From assembly GCA_024275515.1 (NCBI GenBank), contig JAJRYZ010000124.1, positions 1-34,508 on the forward strand: a DNA stretch of 34,508 nt. Reading direction: 5' to 3'. The stretch's first letter is position 1. Each line of letters starts with the position of its first letter. A program made the translations under genes and the position numbers. Origin of the DNA: Spirochaetota bacterium (lineage in GTDB: Bacteria > Spirochaetota > Spirochaetia > ARS1246). Below are positions 15,447 through 22,555 of the stretch, piece after piece. The notes below the pieces were generated by a model. It had not been told where the DNA came from, made no database searches, and was given only the letters and a program-made list of their open reading frames with translations.

Positions 15447-16338
15447 CCACTCTCCCCCGGTCGGCGACTCTTCCGACGATTCTTGCCCCCGACAGATCTA
15501 TTCGCACGGGAATCGCGTCGCCCATCGCGCCGCCCGACAACGCCGTTCCGTCGAGCTCGACCTCGACCGTGCCTCGCCGCACGGTCACCCGGATCGGTTT
15601 ACCGCGCTCGACGATCTCCACCCGACCGACGTCGTCCCGCCGAATTATCGCGCCGGCCGGGACCGGACGTGAAGGATAGTGGAAAGCCACCCGCACTTCA
15701 TACCACGCGGCTTCCGACAGGACGGGGACTCGCTCGAGATCGTCCCGATCGAACGCCGCCCCCGCATCCAGCTTCCTCACCGCTCGGTACCCCCAATAGT
15801 AGCGTCGCACGGTCGCTTCGAAACGTCGGTATGCAGCAGTACTGTTAGTGCGGAACAATACCGACAGCCTGCGTCCGTCCGGATCGACCGGCCTTATCCG
15901 AACCTCATTCCATCGTTGCGAAACCAGTCGTCCGCCGTTGGGGACTCCCAAGAGGTCGACGCGAATCGCGCCGTGACCGACCAAGCCTTCCAGCTCCTCG
16001 GTCAGGTCGAGGTAGTTCTCCAGAGTGACTCGTGACGGCGGTTCGCCCGGGCAAAAGAGATACCAGAGGGGCTTCTCGCTGTTTTCGGCAAACCGCCCGC
16101 CGACACCCTCACGCACGTAGTCGCGACGCATGATCGAAAGAAAGACGTCCGAGCCCTCCGGATCGACGAACCGACGTGCGCCGGCGGAAGGAAGGCTCAA
16201 GGACTCCGGTGAACCGGACGCAGAGGCCCGATAGTAGAGCTTTTCGGCGTCAAACGCGGCCCGATCGCTCCACGCACCCGCGAGAAACGTCACAAGGAGC
16301 AGAAACATCGACTGAACGCGGAGCGTATTCCGCCGCAT
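15430..16338 (-). CDS. flgA: Flagellar basal body P-ring formation protein FlgA
   Basis: FlgA is the periplasmic chaperone that helps FlgI assemble into the P-ring. The 302-residue protein has an N-terminal signal peptide (about 1-24, SMFLLLVTFLAGAWS). Its C-terminal half is a SAF-like domain: LDAGAAFDRDDLERV (about 196-210), PVPAGAIIRRDDV and the terminal VRIDLSGARIVGRVADRGRVDV. The N-terminal 150 residues are diverged, which is usual for FlgA. The identification rests on the C-terminal motifs and on the position between flgG and flgI, overlapping flgI by 17 bases. Confidence 0.85.
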   Translation of the reverse strand: MRRNTLRVQSMFLLLVTFLAGAWSDRAAFDAEKLYYRASASGSPESLSLPSAGARRFVDPEGSDVFLSIMRRDYVREGVGGRFAENSEKPLWYLFCPGEPPSRVTLENYLDLTEELEGLVGHGAIRVDLLGVPNGGRLVSQRWNEVRIRPVDPDGRRLSVLFRTNSTAAYRRFEATVRRYYWGYRAVRKLDAGAAFDRDDLERVPVLSEAAWYEVRVAFHYPSRPVPAGAIIRRDDVGRVEIVERGKPIRVTVRRGTVEVELDGTALSGGAMGDAIPVRIDLSGARIVGRVADRGRVDVLLD

Positions 16339-16342
16339 CGGA

Positions 16343-17137
16343 CTACCGTTTCAGATTGTTGGCGATACCCAGCATACTGTCGGAGGTCTGTATCGCTTTC
16401 GAATTGAGCTCATAGGCTCTTTGCGCGACGATCATATTGACCATCTCGTCCACAACGGAGACGTTCGATTGCTCCAGGAACTTATGCACCAGTTTCCCCA
16501 TCCCGTCGAACGCGGGTCTGCCGGCTATCGCGTCTCCGGAGCCGTTGGTCACCTTGAACAGGTTCTCGCCGATCGCTTGCAGTCCGGCCGGATTGACAAA
16601 CCGGTAGAGCTCCATCCGGCCGACTTCCACCGCCTCGTCGCTTCCCGCGACTTTCACCATGACTCTGCCGTCCTGAGTGATTGTGAGACTCTCTTGAACG
16701 AAATCGTCGGGAAGCACGATTTCAGGCATAACACGATAGCCGTTTGAAGTGACGAATTGCCCGCTTGAATCGACTTTGAAGGATCCGTCGCGCGTATACC
16801 CGTAGGCGCCGTCAATCAACATAACTCGAAAGAAACCTTCTCCCTGGATCGCGAGATCGGAGACGACGCCTGTTTGTTTCAGGGCGCCCTGCGTGAACAT
16901 CTTTTGCGTAGACGCGACGCGCACACCATGCCCGACTTGGATTCCCGTCGGAGCAACGGTCAGCTCGGTAGCGGGAGTACCGGCTATTCGTCTGTTCTGG
17001 TACAACAGATCCTCGAACTCGGCCCTGTTTTTCTTAAACCCGGTGGTGTTTACATTCGACAGGTTGTGTGAAATCGTGTCGATATTGAACTGCTGTCCCG
17101 TCATGCCGGACGCCGCCGTCCACAGTGATCGCATCAT
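16343..17137 (-). CDS. flgG: Flagellar distal rod protein FlgG
   Basis: FlgG builds the distal rod of the periplasmic flagellum. The 264-residue length is exactly typical. The N-terminus shows MMRSLWTAASGMTGQQFNIDTISHNLSNVNTTGFKK-type residues, including the flg_bb_rod motif. LAIQGEGFFRV (about 92-102) and YTRDGSFKVDSSG follow. The C-terminus has the flagellar helix motif LEQSNVSVVDEMVNMIVAQRAYELNSKAIQTSD. It lies 12 bases after flgF, with a GGGAG ribosome binding site, and 4 bases before flgA. Confidence 0.96.
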   Translation of the reverse strand: MMRSLWTAASGMTGQQFNIDTISHNLSNVNTTGFKKNRAEFEDLLYQNRRIAGTPATELTVAPTGIQVGHGVRVASTQKMFTQGALKQTGVVSDLAIQGEGFFRVMLIDGAYGYTRDGSFKVDSSGQFVTSNGYRVMPEIVLPDDFVQESLTITQDGRVMVKVAGSDEAVEVGRMELYRFVNPAGLQAIGENLFKVTNGSGDAIAGRPAFDGMGKLVHKFLEQSNVSVVDEMVNMIVAQRAYELNSKAIQTSDSMLGIANNLKR

Positions 17138-17149
17138 CTCTATGACTCC

Positions 17150-17998
17150 CTAGACTCTGATCGCCCGGTTGATAAGCGTCCCGGCAAGCGAGTCCTGTGT
17201 TTGTATGACTTTTTGATTCGCCTCGTAGGCGCGGTTCACTTCGATCATGTTGACCATCTCACGAACCGGATTGACGTTCGATCCCTCCAGAAAACCCTGG
17301 TAAACCTTCGGGCGTTCGCGCTCGGCGAGCTCGACTGCCGGCCCCGATTCGAATGGCGTCATCCACATCGAATCGCCCTGTTTTTTGAGATACCTCGTCC
17401 GGTCGAAACCGACGATCCGGAGCGTATCGACCAGCTCGAGGTTCTCCCATTCATTCTCTTCCTGCGAAACGAGTCGTTCGGGGTCCGCCGCCAAGGCTGC
17501 GTTCCGCCACACCCGCCCCTGCGAGTCGATGACGAAGTTGTTCTCCTTGATGCGAATGAACCCGTTTTGTCCGAGCACCGGATTGCCTTCCTTCGTCAGG
17601 AGCAGACCTTCGGAACCAAGAACGAAGCTTCCGTTTCTCGTGTATCGTTCGCCGTTGTCCGTGTAAATCGAAAAAAAGCCGTCGCCGTCAAGAGCAAGGT
17701 CGAAAAAGTTCCCGGTCTCCTTCAGGGCGCCCTGGTCGAAAACGGTGTACGACTCATTCAGCTCGACGCCCGTTCCCAGCTTCCCGACGACCGGCCCGAC
17801 CTCGATCGATCCAAAGGGAAAAAGGTATACCCCGTCGTCCGACAGCCGTCGAATAAGCAACTCCGGAAACGCCTTCCGGATAGTCGTGTCGCGTTTGTAC
17901 CCGGTAAGGTCGACGTTCGCGAGATTGTTTGCGAGCGCGTCCATTCGGTGCATCTGCGCAATCATTCCGCTTGCGCCGGTGTAGATTCCCCGAAGCAT
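17150..17998 (-). CDS. flgF: Flagellar proximal rod protein FlgF (FlhO-like)
   Basis: This 282-residue rod protein is homologous to FlgG and probably forms the proximal rod. It begins MLRGIYTGASGMIAQMHRMDALANNLANVDLTGYKRD, has LALDGDGFFSI near residue 101 and YTRNGSF. It ends with LEGSNVNPVREMVNMIEVNRAYEANQKVIQTQDSLAG. In spirochaetes this gene is often named flhO or flgG1. It is the first gene of the operon, with GGAGGG as ribosome binding site and a possible sigma28 promoter 32-59 bases upstream of the start. Confidence 0.9.
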   Translation of the reverse strand: MLRGIYTGASGMIAQMHRMDALANNLANVDLTGYKRDTTIRKAFPELLIRRLSDDGVYLFPFGSIEVGPVVGKLGTGVELNESYTVFDQGALKETGNFFDLALDGDGFFSIYTDNGERYTRNGSFVLGSEGLLLTKEGNPVLGQNGFIRIKENNFVIDSQGRVWRNAALAADPERLVSQEENEWENLELVDTLRIVGFDRTRYLKKQGDSMWMTPFESGPAVELAERERPKVYQGFLEGSNVNPVREMVNMIEVNRAYEANQKVIQTQDSLAGTLINRAIRV

Positions 17999-18029
17999 TT
18001 TCCCTCCGCGTGTCTCTGTCTACTTCTAC

Positions 18030-18057
18030 ATATCGGAGTGTTGGCTGTTCGGCTTGA
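18030..18057 (-). promoter_or_regulatory. Possible sigma28 (FliA) promoter of the flg operon
   Basis: On the minus strand TCAA (18057-18054), a 16-base spacer and TCCGATAT (containing 18036-18030) resemble the flagellar sigma28 consensus TAAA-N15-GCCGATAA. The -10 core CCGATA is exact; the -35 has one mismatch and the spacing is one base long. It lies just upstream of flgF. Confidence 0.45.
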
Positions 18058-18079
18058 CGCCGGGAAGAAGCGGCCGCGC

Positions 18080-18108
18080 TTGATTATTTGGACGCCTTCG
18101 GATACTTT
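18080..18108 (+). promoter_or_regulatory. Probable sigma70 promoter of tRNA-Thr
   Basis: TTGATT (18080-18085), a 17-base spacer and TACTTT (18103-18108) lie 28 bases upstream of the mature tRNA-Thr. Both boxes match the consensus only partly, but the position is right and no better pair is seen. Confidence 0.45.
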
Positions 18109-18136
18109 TTCAACGCCGTCGTCAAACGGACACCGG

Positions 18137-18208
18137 GCCAGAATAGCTCAGTGGCAGAGCAGCTCACTCGTAATGAGCAGGTCATGGGTTCGAGTCCCAT
18201 TTCTGGCT
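18137..18208 (+). tRNA. tRNA-Thr (anticodon CGU)
   Basis: The 72-base cloverleaf has acceptor GCCAGAA with TTCTGGC, D arm AGCTCAGTGGCAGAGC, and anticodon stem GCTCA with TGAGC. The loop CTCGTAA gives anticodon CGU. The T arm contains GGTTCGAGTCC. The discriminator is T and CCA is not encoded. It is a lone tRNA between the flg operon and the cNMP-binding genes. Confidence 0.94.
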
Positions 18209-18311
18209 TTCCCGTGATCGGCACGGGACCGCCCCGCCGCGGTAGGCGTGGGGCGGCCCTCCGCCGGCACGTTACGCGCGCCGGAGGGAGAGGCGACCAC
18301 GACGCCTTTTT
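18209..18311 (+). terminator. Tandem hairpins and weak terminator after tRNA-Thr
   Basis: Four inverted repeats follow the tRNA: CCCGTG-ATCGG-CACGGG, CCGCCCC...GGGGCGG, CCCTCCG...CGGAGGG, and AGGCG-ACCACGA-CGCCT followed by T5 (18307-18311). Only the last has a T tract, so it is the likely terminator. The others are GC-rich stems in the tRNA trailer. Confidence 0.4.
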
Positions 18312-18334
18312 CACGGCGCACGTTCTCGTCGGGC

Positions 18335-18985
18335 TTATTCACCTTTCTGCGAGTTCCGCCGCGACTGCACGAAGCGGGCGAAGTCGTTGATGTTTTGCAC
18401 GATGATCTTGTCCGGATAGAGTTCGATCCGGCGCTGCGAGGCGAAATGGTTGAGTATTCCCCGGCACGTGTCGGGGGACATTCCCGCCCAGTGGGCGATG
18501 TCGTCGATCGACGACCTGAACTCGCGTACGTTCGACTCGTCGGACCCGGCGGGATTTGTTTCATCGAGCATCAGGAAAACGTCGGCAACTCGCGCCTGGA
18601 TGTCCTCAAGAGTCAGTATCATAAACCGTAGCTTCTGGTCGTATATCCGTTTGGTGAGCAGTTTGAGCAACTTCAAGGCGATCTGCGGGTTGCCCATCAT
18701 TAACACTTCGAAATTCTCGCGGTTGAACTCGAGCGCTTTGACGGCGTCAAGAGCGATGGCCGAAGCGCTTCTCGGCGCCTCCTCGAGAATGGCCATCTCT
18801 CCGAATATCTCGCCGGGGTTCAGAATGTCGATGATCTTCTCGATGTCGTCCATGATCTTAACGATCTGGACGCGACCGGTTTGGATCAGATAGAAAGTGT
18901 CGCCCGGCTCGTATTCACAAAAAACGATATCTCCTGGGTCAAACGTAACCGCAAACCGCTCGAACAGGGACATATCCAACGCCAT
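18335..18985 (-). CDS. Crp/Fnr-type cyclic-nucleotide-binding protein
   Basis: This 216-residue protein has an N-terminal cNMP-binding jelly roll (about residues 8-120). The phosphate-binding cassette reads GEIFGEMAILEEAPRSASAIA, with the Glu and Arg-Ser that contact cyclic nucleotides in CRP-like proteins. A long helix (LKLLKLLTKRIYDQKLRFMIL) follows, then a C-terminal domain with a possible winged helix (SSIDDIAHWAGMSPDTCRGILNHFASQRRIEL, about 158-190). It is probably a transcription regulator that senses cAMP or another nucleotide. It starts 10 bases after the restored stop of the upstream cNMP/TPR gene, with GGCGGAG as ribosome binding site, so the two form an operon. DNA binding is inferred. 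Confidence 0.8.
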   Translation of the reverse strand: MALDMSLFERFAVTFDPGDIVFCEYEPGDTFYLIQTGRVQIVKIMDDIEKIIDILNPGEIFGEMAILEEAPRSASAIALDAVKALEFNRENFEVLMMGNPQIALKLLKLLTKRIYDQKLRFMILTLEDIQARVADVFLMLDETNPAGSDESNVREFRSSIDDIAHWAGMSPDTCRGILNHFASQRRIELYPDKIIVQNINDFARFVQSRRNSQKGE

Positions 18986-18995
18986 GCAACTCCGC

Positions 18996-19103
18996 CTATA
19001 GCTTCCGCAACGCTTTCTTCGCTTTCCGGTGCGCAGACGCCTCTTGAGACGTCATGCTCAGAATCTTCGTATAGAAACTCTTCGCCTTCGCCGTATTGCC
19101 GTT
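18996..19103 (-). pseudogene. In-frame 3' remainder of the cNMP-binding/TPR gene beyond a TAA
   Basis: Directly after the TAA at 19106-19104 the same frame stays open for 35 codons (NGNTAKAKSFYTKILSM...KKALRKL) and ends at TAG (18998-18996). The residues complete the interrupted TPR unit: helix A, DALFYVGRCYE, lies before the stop and helix B, NTAKAKSFYTKILSM, after it. The ribosome binding site of the next gene sits right behind this second stop. This was therefore coding sequence until recently, or is translated by readthrough, or the TAA is a sequence error. One base change (GAA, AAA or CAA to TAA) explains it. Confidence 0.75.
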
Positions 19104-19985
19104 TTATTCGTAGCACCTACCGACGTAGAACAACGCATCGGGTAAGTCCGGGTGTTTGGGAAATTTCTGAATCATCGCGGTGAAATGTCTCACACACCCG
19201 TCGTAGTCTTCCAGAGAAAAGAGGCAGCGACCGATCTCGAAAACTGATTTGACCGCGTATTCTTGATCCCCCCCGGAATTAACGATACGCTTGAACTCCG
19301 CGAGAGCTTCCTCGTATTTCTGTTGGCTGAAAAGACTTACGGCGTTGTAGTATTCCTTCGCCGCGTCGGACATCGATGCGCCGCTTTGGCTTGGAGACGC
19401 GCTCGTAGTCCCGCTCGACGCCGCGGCGGGCCGCGACCCTCCGCCGCCCTGAACGTATTTTTCGCACAGCTGTATCGAATCGTTCGCATCTGCGGCGAAT
19501 TTGCCCGAGGGATAGTAGGTAAGATACCTGCGAAAGGCGTACAGCGCCTGGCGATACTTTTTGGTGTTGAGGTAGTATTGCCCGATATTGTAGAGGCCTT
19601 CCTCGGGGCTGACCTGCTCTCCCGTGGCGAGTAGATTCCGAACTTGCTTGTGAATCCTTCTCAGTTGCGTAGAAAAAACCTTGAGCATTTTCACGATAAT
19701 GCGTGTGTTCTTCATCGCGATCTGCTCGAACTCGGGCACGGTGAAAGTGATCATCGAAGAGTCCTGCACGACAACGGCCGTCTCTTCGCGCGGGTATTTT
19801 CCGAGCGCCGATTTCACACCAAAAAACTCGCCGGTCTTGATAACGTCTTGCATCTCCTGGCCGGTCTCGATGTCGTTGTACTTCAAAACCACGCGTCCGC
19901 TCTTGAGTATGTATACGCGCTCGTTGAGATCTCCGCGGAAATAAACGATCGAGTTGGCCTTGTACTGAGCGGCTTTTGGCGACAT
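19104..19985 (-). CDS. Cyclic-nucleotide-binding protein with TPR repeats, truncated by in-frame TAA
   Basis: This 293-residue protein has an N-terminal cNMP-binding domain (about residues 10-120: ANSIVYFRGDLNERVYILKSG and GEFFGVKSALG). The canonical PRSA-type arginine cassette is replaced by PREETAVV, so nucleotide binding may be altered. TPR units follow (EEGLYNIGQYYLNTKKYRQAL near 150 and a later set from about 210), separated by a Gly/Ser/Ala-rich linker (QGGGGSRPAAASSG). The C-terminus stops in the middle of a TPR unit at a TAA; the frame continues for 35 more codons. The ribosome binding site is GGAAGGAG. The combination with a second cNMP-binding gene downstream resembles a conserved spirochaete pair. 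Its role is probably signalling or scaffolding; the target is unknown. Confidence 0.8.
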   Translation of the reverse strand: MSPKAAQYKANSIVYFRGDLNERVYILKSGRVVLKYNDIETGQEMQDVIKTGEFFGVKSALGKYPREETAVVVQDSSMITFTVPEFEQIAMKNTRIIVKMLKVFSTQLRRIHKQVRNLLATGEQVSPEEGLYNIGQYYLNTKKYRQALYAFRRYLTYYPSGKFAADANDSIQLCEKYVQGGGGSRPAAASSGTTSASPSQSGASMSDAAKEYYNAVSLFSQQKYEEALAEFKRIVNSGGDQEYAVKSVFEIGRCLFSLEDYDGCVRHFTAMIQKFPKHPDLPDALFYVGRCYE

Positions 19986-19995
19986 AACTCCTTCC

Positions 19996-20011
19996 CGACA
20001 ACCCGTTGTCG
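19996..20011. repeat. Dyad CGACAAC/GTTGTCG at the cNMP operon start
   Basis: CGACAACCCGTTGTCG is a 7-base-pair inverted repeat separated by two bases. It lies between the predicted transcription start and the GGAAGGAG ribosome binding site of the cNMP/TPR gene. It could be an operator, perhaps for the encoded Crp-like protein, or an RNA stem limiting access to the ribosome binding site. Confidence 0.5.
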
Positions 20012-20017
20012 AGAATC

Positions 20018-20046
20018 AGAATATCAGAAATCTACATGCGTTACAA
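20018..20046 (-). promoter_or_regulatory. Possible sigma70 promoter of the cNMP-binding operon
   Basis: On the minus strand TTGTAA (20046-20041), a 17-base spacer and TATTCT (20023-20018) lie 33 bases upstream of the ATG at 19985. Each box matches four of six consensus bases. Confidence 0.45.
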
Positions 20047-20085
20047 TGAATCTTACTCCACGACCATCTGCGTCGTCGTGCGCTC

Positions 20086-20115
20086 GCTCTTTCGGCAAAG
20101 AATTGCCGAAAGAGC
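20086..20115. repeat. Perfect 13-base-pair inverted repeat in the divergent gap
   Basis: GCTCTTTCGGCAA and TTGCCGAAAGAGC are exact inverse complements around a 4-base AGAA loop. The repeat lies between the divergent cNMP operon and the 20139 gene. No T tract follows on either strand, so it is not a normal terminator. A long-dyad operator or a stable RNA stem are the alternatives. Confidence 0.75.
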
Positions 20116-20138
20116 CGATTCAGAGATAGACTACCTGC

Positions 20139-20567
20139 ATGAGGGCGATCCTGGAGACGATGCTTTTCGGCGTTCGGAAGCTGTATGCGGCGCTACTCTC
20201 GACAATTGCGGTCGCCGGATTGGTCACCGTTGTCGCGTTGATCGTCACCTTTCCCCTGTGGTGGGTCTCGTCTCGCGCTCCCGGGCTTTTTTCGGCGGCC
20301 GTAGTGGGAAGTGCGGTCGTCGCGATAGCGGCGTTCGTCGTGGCTCGCGTTCGCGGCTCGATCAGAACCTCTCCCGGTTCGGCAACCGTCTGGACCGTGG
20401 CGGTGAAGCCCGTGCTGCTTTTTTTTCTTCGGGCTGCGGCCGTGTCGGCCGCTGTCTATCTCACCGCCGGTTCCATTTCAGCCGGCAAAACGCCGGCCGC
20501 ATTGCTCGGAGGCGCGGTGACTGTCGTCCTGCTCTCCTTTCTGCTCGGGCGGCATACACGTGAATAG
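20139..20567 (+). CDS. Small membrane protein of unknown function
   Basis: This 142-residue hydrophobic protein has about four membrane segments: about 16-40 (LYAALLSTIAVAGLVTVVALIVTF), 50-69, 85-112 and 118-137. Charged residues between them are few (RVRGSIRT). I do not recognise the family. Its stop overlaps the GTG start of the M23 peptidase gene by 8 bases, so it belongs to the same operon and may serve the envelope. The start could also be the ATG at 20160, which has GGAG close upstream. A weak TTGCCG-N18-TAGACT pair would put the transcription start on the first ATG. Confidence 0.65.
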   Translation: MRAILETMLFGVRKLYAALLSTIAVAGLVTVVALIVTFPLWWVSSRAPGLFSAAVVGSAVVAIAAFVVARVRGSIRTSPGSATVWTVAVKPVLLFFLRAAAVSAAVYLTAGSISAGKTPAALLGGAVTVVLLSFLLGRHTRE

Positions 20568-21474
20568 TTCTCGCTCGTCTGCGGCGGCGATTTTGCTTCT
20601 TCTTTTTCCGTTGTTCTCGATCACGGCCGACCCCTATCCCACGATCGAAACACTTGACTCGAAGGACGCGCTCTATCGTCAACTCCAAAGCGATATCGCG
20701 GATTTCCATATTGCCGCCGCTCGCGGCCGGGTTCCCCGGACCGTTTCGTTTTTTTCATACCATCCTCGGCCCACCGACGACCTGTTCAGCGTCGCCGCGC
20801 GGTTGAACACGGGCATTCAGACGTTGGCGACGGTCAACCGTCTGAGCTCTCCGGACGTTTTCTCGAGCCGAAAGGTCCTCGTGGTACCCAATGTCCCGGG
20901 ACTCTACGTCGCCGAGGAGCCCCGAAACGATCTCGAATACATGCTCAACGCCACGTACGCCGCCGAGTTGGTCGTCGCCGAAAGCGTCATAGCCTACACG
21001 CCGTCTGCGACCCGCTATCGTGTTCTTCCCGGAGTCGAGTTTTCCGGTATGGATACGGCCTTTTTCCTCGACATCCTCTTCAGGTTCCCTCTTCCGTCGG
21101 GGGTGGTTTCGTCGTGGTTCGGAGAACGCGCCGATCCGTTTACGGGAAACATACGTTTTCATAACGGTATCGATATTGCGGCGCCGGCGGGTACCGCGGT
21201 TTACGCGTCGCAATCGGGAACCGTCGCGGAGGCGGGCTACGACGGCGTCCTCGGCCGTTACTGCATTATCGAACATCCGTCGGGCTACCGCACCGTCTAC
21301 GGACACCTGTCGCGGCTCGACGTCGAGCCGCAAGAAGAAGTGGAGTCCGGAAACCTCGTCGGGGCGGTCGGCAGTACGGGACGCTCGACCGGTCCCCATT
21401 TGCACTTCGAAATACGAGGTCCGAACGGAGCAAACAACCCCGCTTCCTTTCTGCGCCTGCCGGAGAATCAATGA
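20560..21474 (+). CDS. M23-family metallopeptidase, exported
   Basis: This 304-residue protein has a signal peptide (about 1-23, AAAILLLLFPLFSITA), a LysM-like segment near residues 60-105 (DDLFSVAARLNTGIQTLATVN), and a C-terminal LytM/M23 domain (about 190-295). The zinc and catalytic motifs are complete: HNGIDIAAPAGT (His and Asp) and HLHFEIRG (HxH). VYASQSGTV and YGHLSRL are also typical. It is predicted to cut peptidoglycan cross-links or act as an activator in the periplasm. It starts with GTG inside the upstream membrane-protein gene and overlaps the next gene by ATGA, so three envelope genes are coupled. Confidence 0.92.
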   Translation: MNSSRSSAAAILLLLFPLFSITADPYPTIETLDSKDALYRQLQSDIADFHIAAARGRVPRTVSFFSYHPRPTDDLFSVAARLNTGIQTLATVNRLSSPDVFSSRKVLVVPNVPGLYVAEEPRNDLEYMLNATYAAELVVAESVIAYTPSATRYRVLPGVEFSGMDTAFFLDILFRFPLPSGVVSSWFGERADPFTGNIRFHNGIDIAAPAGTAVYASQSGTVAEAGYDGVLGRYCIIEHPSGYRTVYGHLSRLDVEPQEEVESGNLVGAVGSTGRSTGPHLHFEIRGPNGANNPASFLRLPENQ

Positions 21475-22448
21475 AGAGACCACGGCGGATCGGCGCATTA
21501 ATAGTCCTTCTGCTCGCATCCTACGCTCCGGCGGCGTCCGCAGAGCGTGTGCGCGGCCCGGTCGTCGAGAGCCGGACGATAGAAGGACCGGGCGCCGTCG
21601 AAATAGCGCTCAAGGCCAACGATCTCGCGGCGGTCTTTTTGGAGAGCGATCCGCGATTGCTCCTCGGAATCGAGCTTGACGTCGAGATTCCTGCACGAGC
21701 GCGCAGCTTCGGGGCGGCCTTTCTTCTGTCCCTCTATTCGGGGGTTACCCCGTCCCCGTCTTCGGCGCGTATGGATTATCACGCGACGACGAAAAGGTTC
21801 GTCCGGCTGGTTCCCGACCGGACCAACACCATTATTGTGCCGTTCTCATTGCCGGCGTCGGTCGAACGTCGTACGCCGGTTCTTGACGGCGTGTCGTACG
21901 ACGCTTCCCCCTTCCTTCTTTCCGTCGAACCGTTTTCAAAGGCGCTTCCCGACAGCTTGGCGGCCGCAACGTTCCGAATCACCGTGCGCGGAGTTTTCGC
22001 AGACTCAGGCGTGCTGGCGCTCGACCTTCAAACGCCGTCGGGTTCTTTTCCGCCCTTCGAAGTAACACTCGACGGAGAAAAGAAACAATACGAACGGAAC
22101 GGCTACGTGCTCGGCCCCGGTGTCCACACGCTGAAAATCACCGCGGAACCCTCTTTCGAATCGATTCGGAACGTGCTCATCAAGGCGGGGCGCGTCAGTC
22201 GAGTGGTCGTCGTGTTCGAAACGGAGAATCCCACCGTTCGAATCGAAGCTCCCGAAGGGGCGGCGATTTATCTGGACGGACAACGTTATCTGCCGGCGAC
22301 GCACCGAACCGTCGAAGTCGTGCCGGGAGAGCATAGTGTGCTCATTCAACTCGGCGATTATGCGATCAGCCGCCGATTCACCGTAGAAAGCGGAAAAGAC
22401 TACACAATCGAGCTGATTCTTGATATTATTGTTGAAGAAACACGATAA
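21471..22448 (+). CDS. Exported protein with C-terminal PEGA-like domain
   Basis: This 325-residue protein has a signal peptide ending near residue 24 (LIVLLLASYAPAASA). A beta-rich body of unknown family (about 30-240) follows. The C-terminal part resembles PEGA-type domains: VRIEAPEGAAIYLDGQRYLPATHRTVEVVPGEHSVLIQL (about 258-296). Such domains are found in surface-associated proteins and may bind carbohydrate or peptidoglycan. It overlaps the M23 peptidase by four bases, which suggests a joint role in envelope maintenance. No lipobox is seen. The exact function is unknown. Confidence 0.7.
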   Translation: MKRPRRIGALIVLLLASYAPAASAERVRGPVVESRTIEGPGAVEIALKANDLAAVFLESDPRLLLGIELDVEIPARARSFGAAFLLSLYSGVTPSPSSARMDYHATTKRFVRLVPDRTNTIIVPFSLPASVERRTPVLDGVSYDASPFLLSVEPFSKALPDSLAAATFRITVRGVFADSGVLALDLQTPSGSFPPFEVTLDGEKKQYERNGYVLGPGVHTLKITAEPSFESIRNVLIKAGRVSRVVVVFETENPTVRIEAPEGAAIYLDGQRYLPATHRTVEVVPGEHSVLIQLGDYAISRRFTVESGKDYTIELILDIIVEETR

Positions 22449-22497
22449 TTCGCGTCAATTTCTGTTTATCTTTTTCGCTTTGACGACGATAATAAAC

Positions 22498-22555
22498 ATG
22501 TCGGCATTTTTAATATAGTTCCCCTCCCAGTTTACTATATTATGTACCGGCATTA
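22498..22555. repeat. AT-rich structured island before the terminator
   Basis: TAATATAG (22511-22518) and CTATATTA (22535-22542) form an 8-base inverted repeat with a 16-base gap holding CCCCTCCC. They are flanked by near-direct copies ATGTCGGCATT and ATGTACCGGCATT. Base composition is much more A/T-rich than the neighbouring genes. No protein is convincing on either strand. Confidence 0.4.

Noticed and set aside
14376-15848. 490-aa plus-strand ORF
   Set aside because: It is antisense to flgI and flgA, both supported by motifs.
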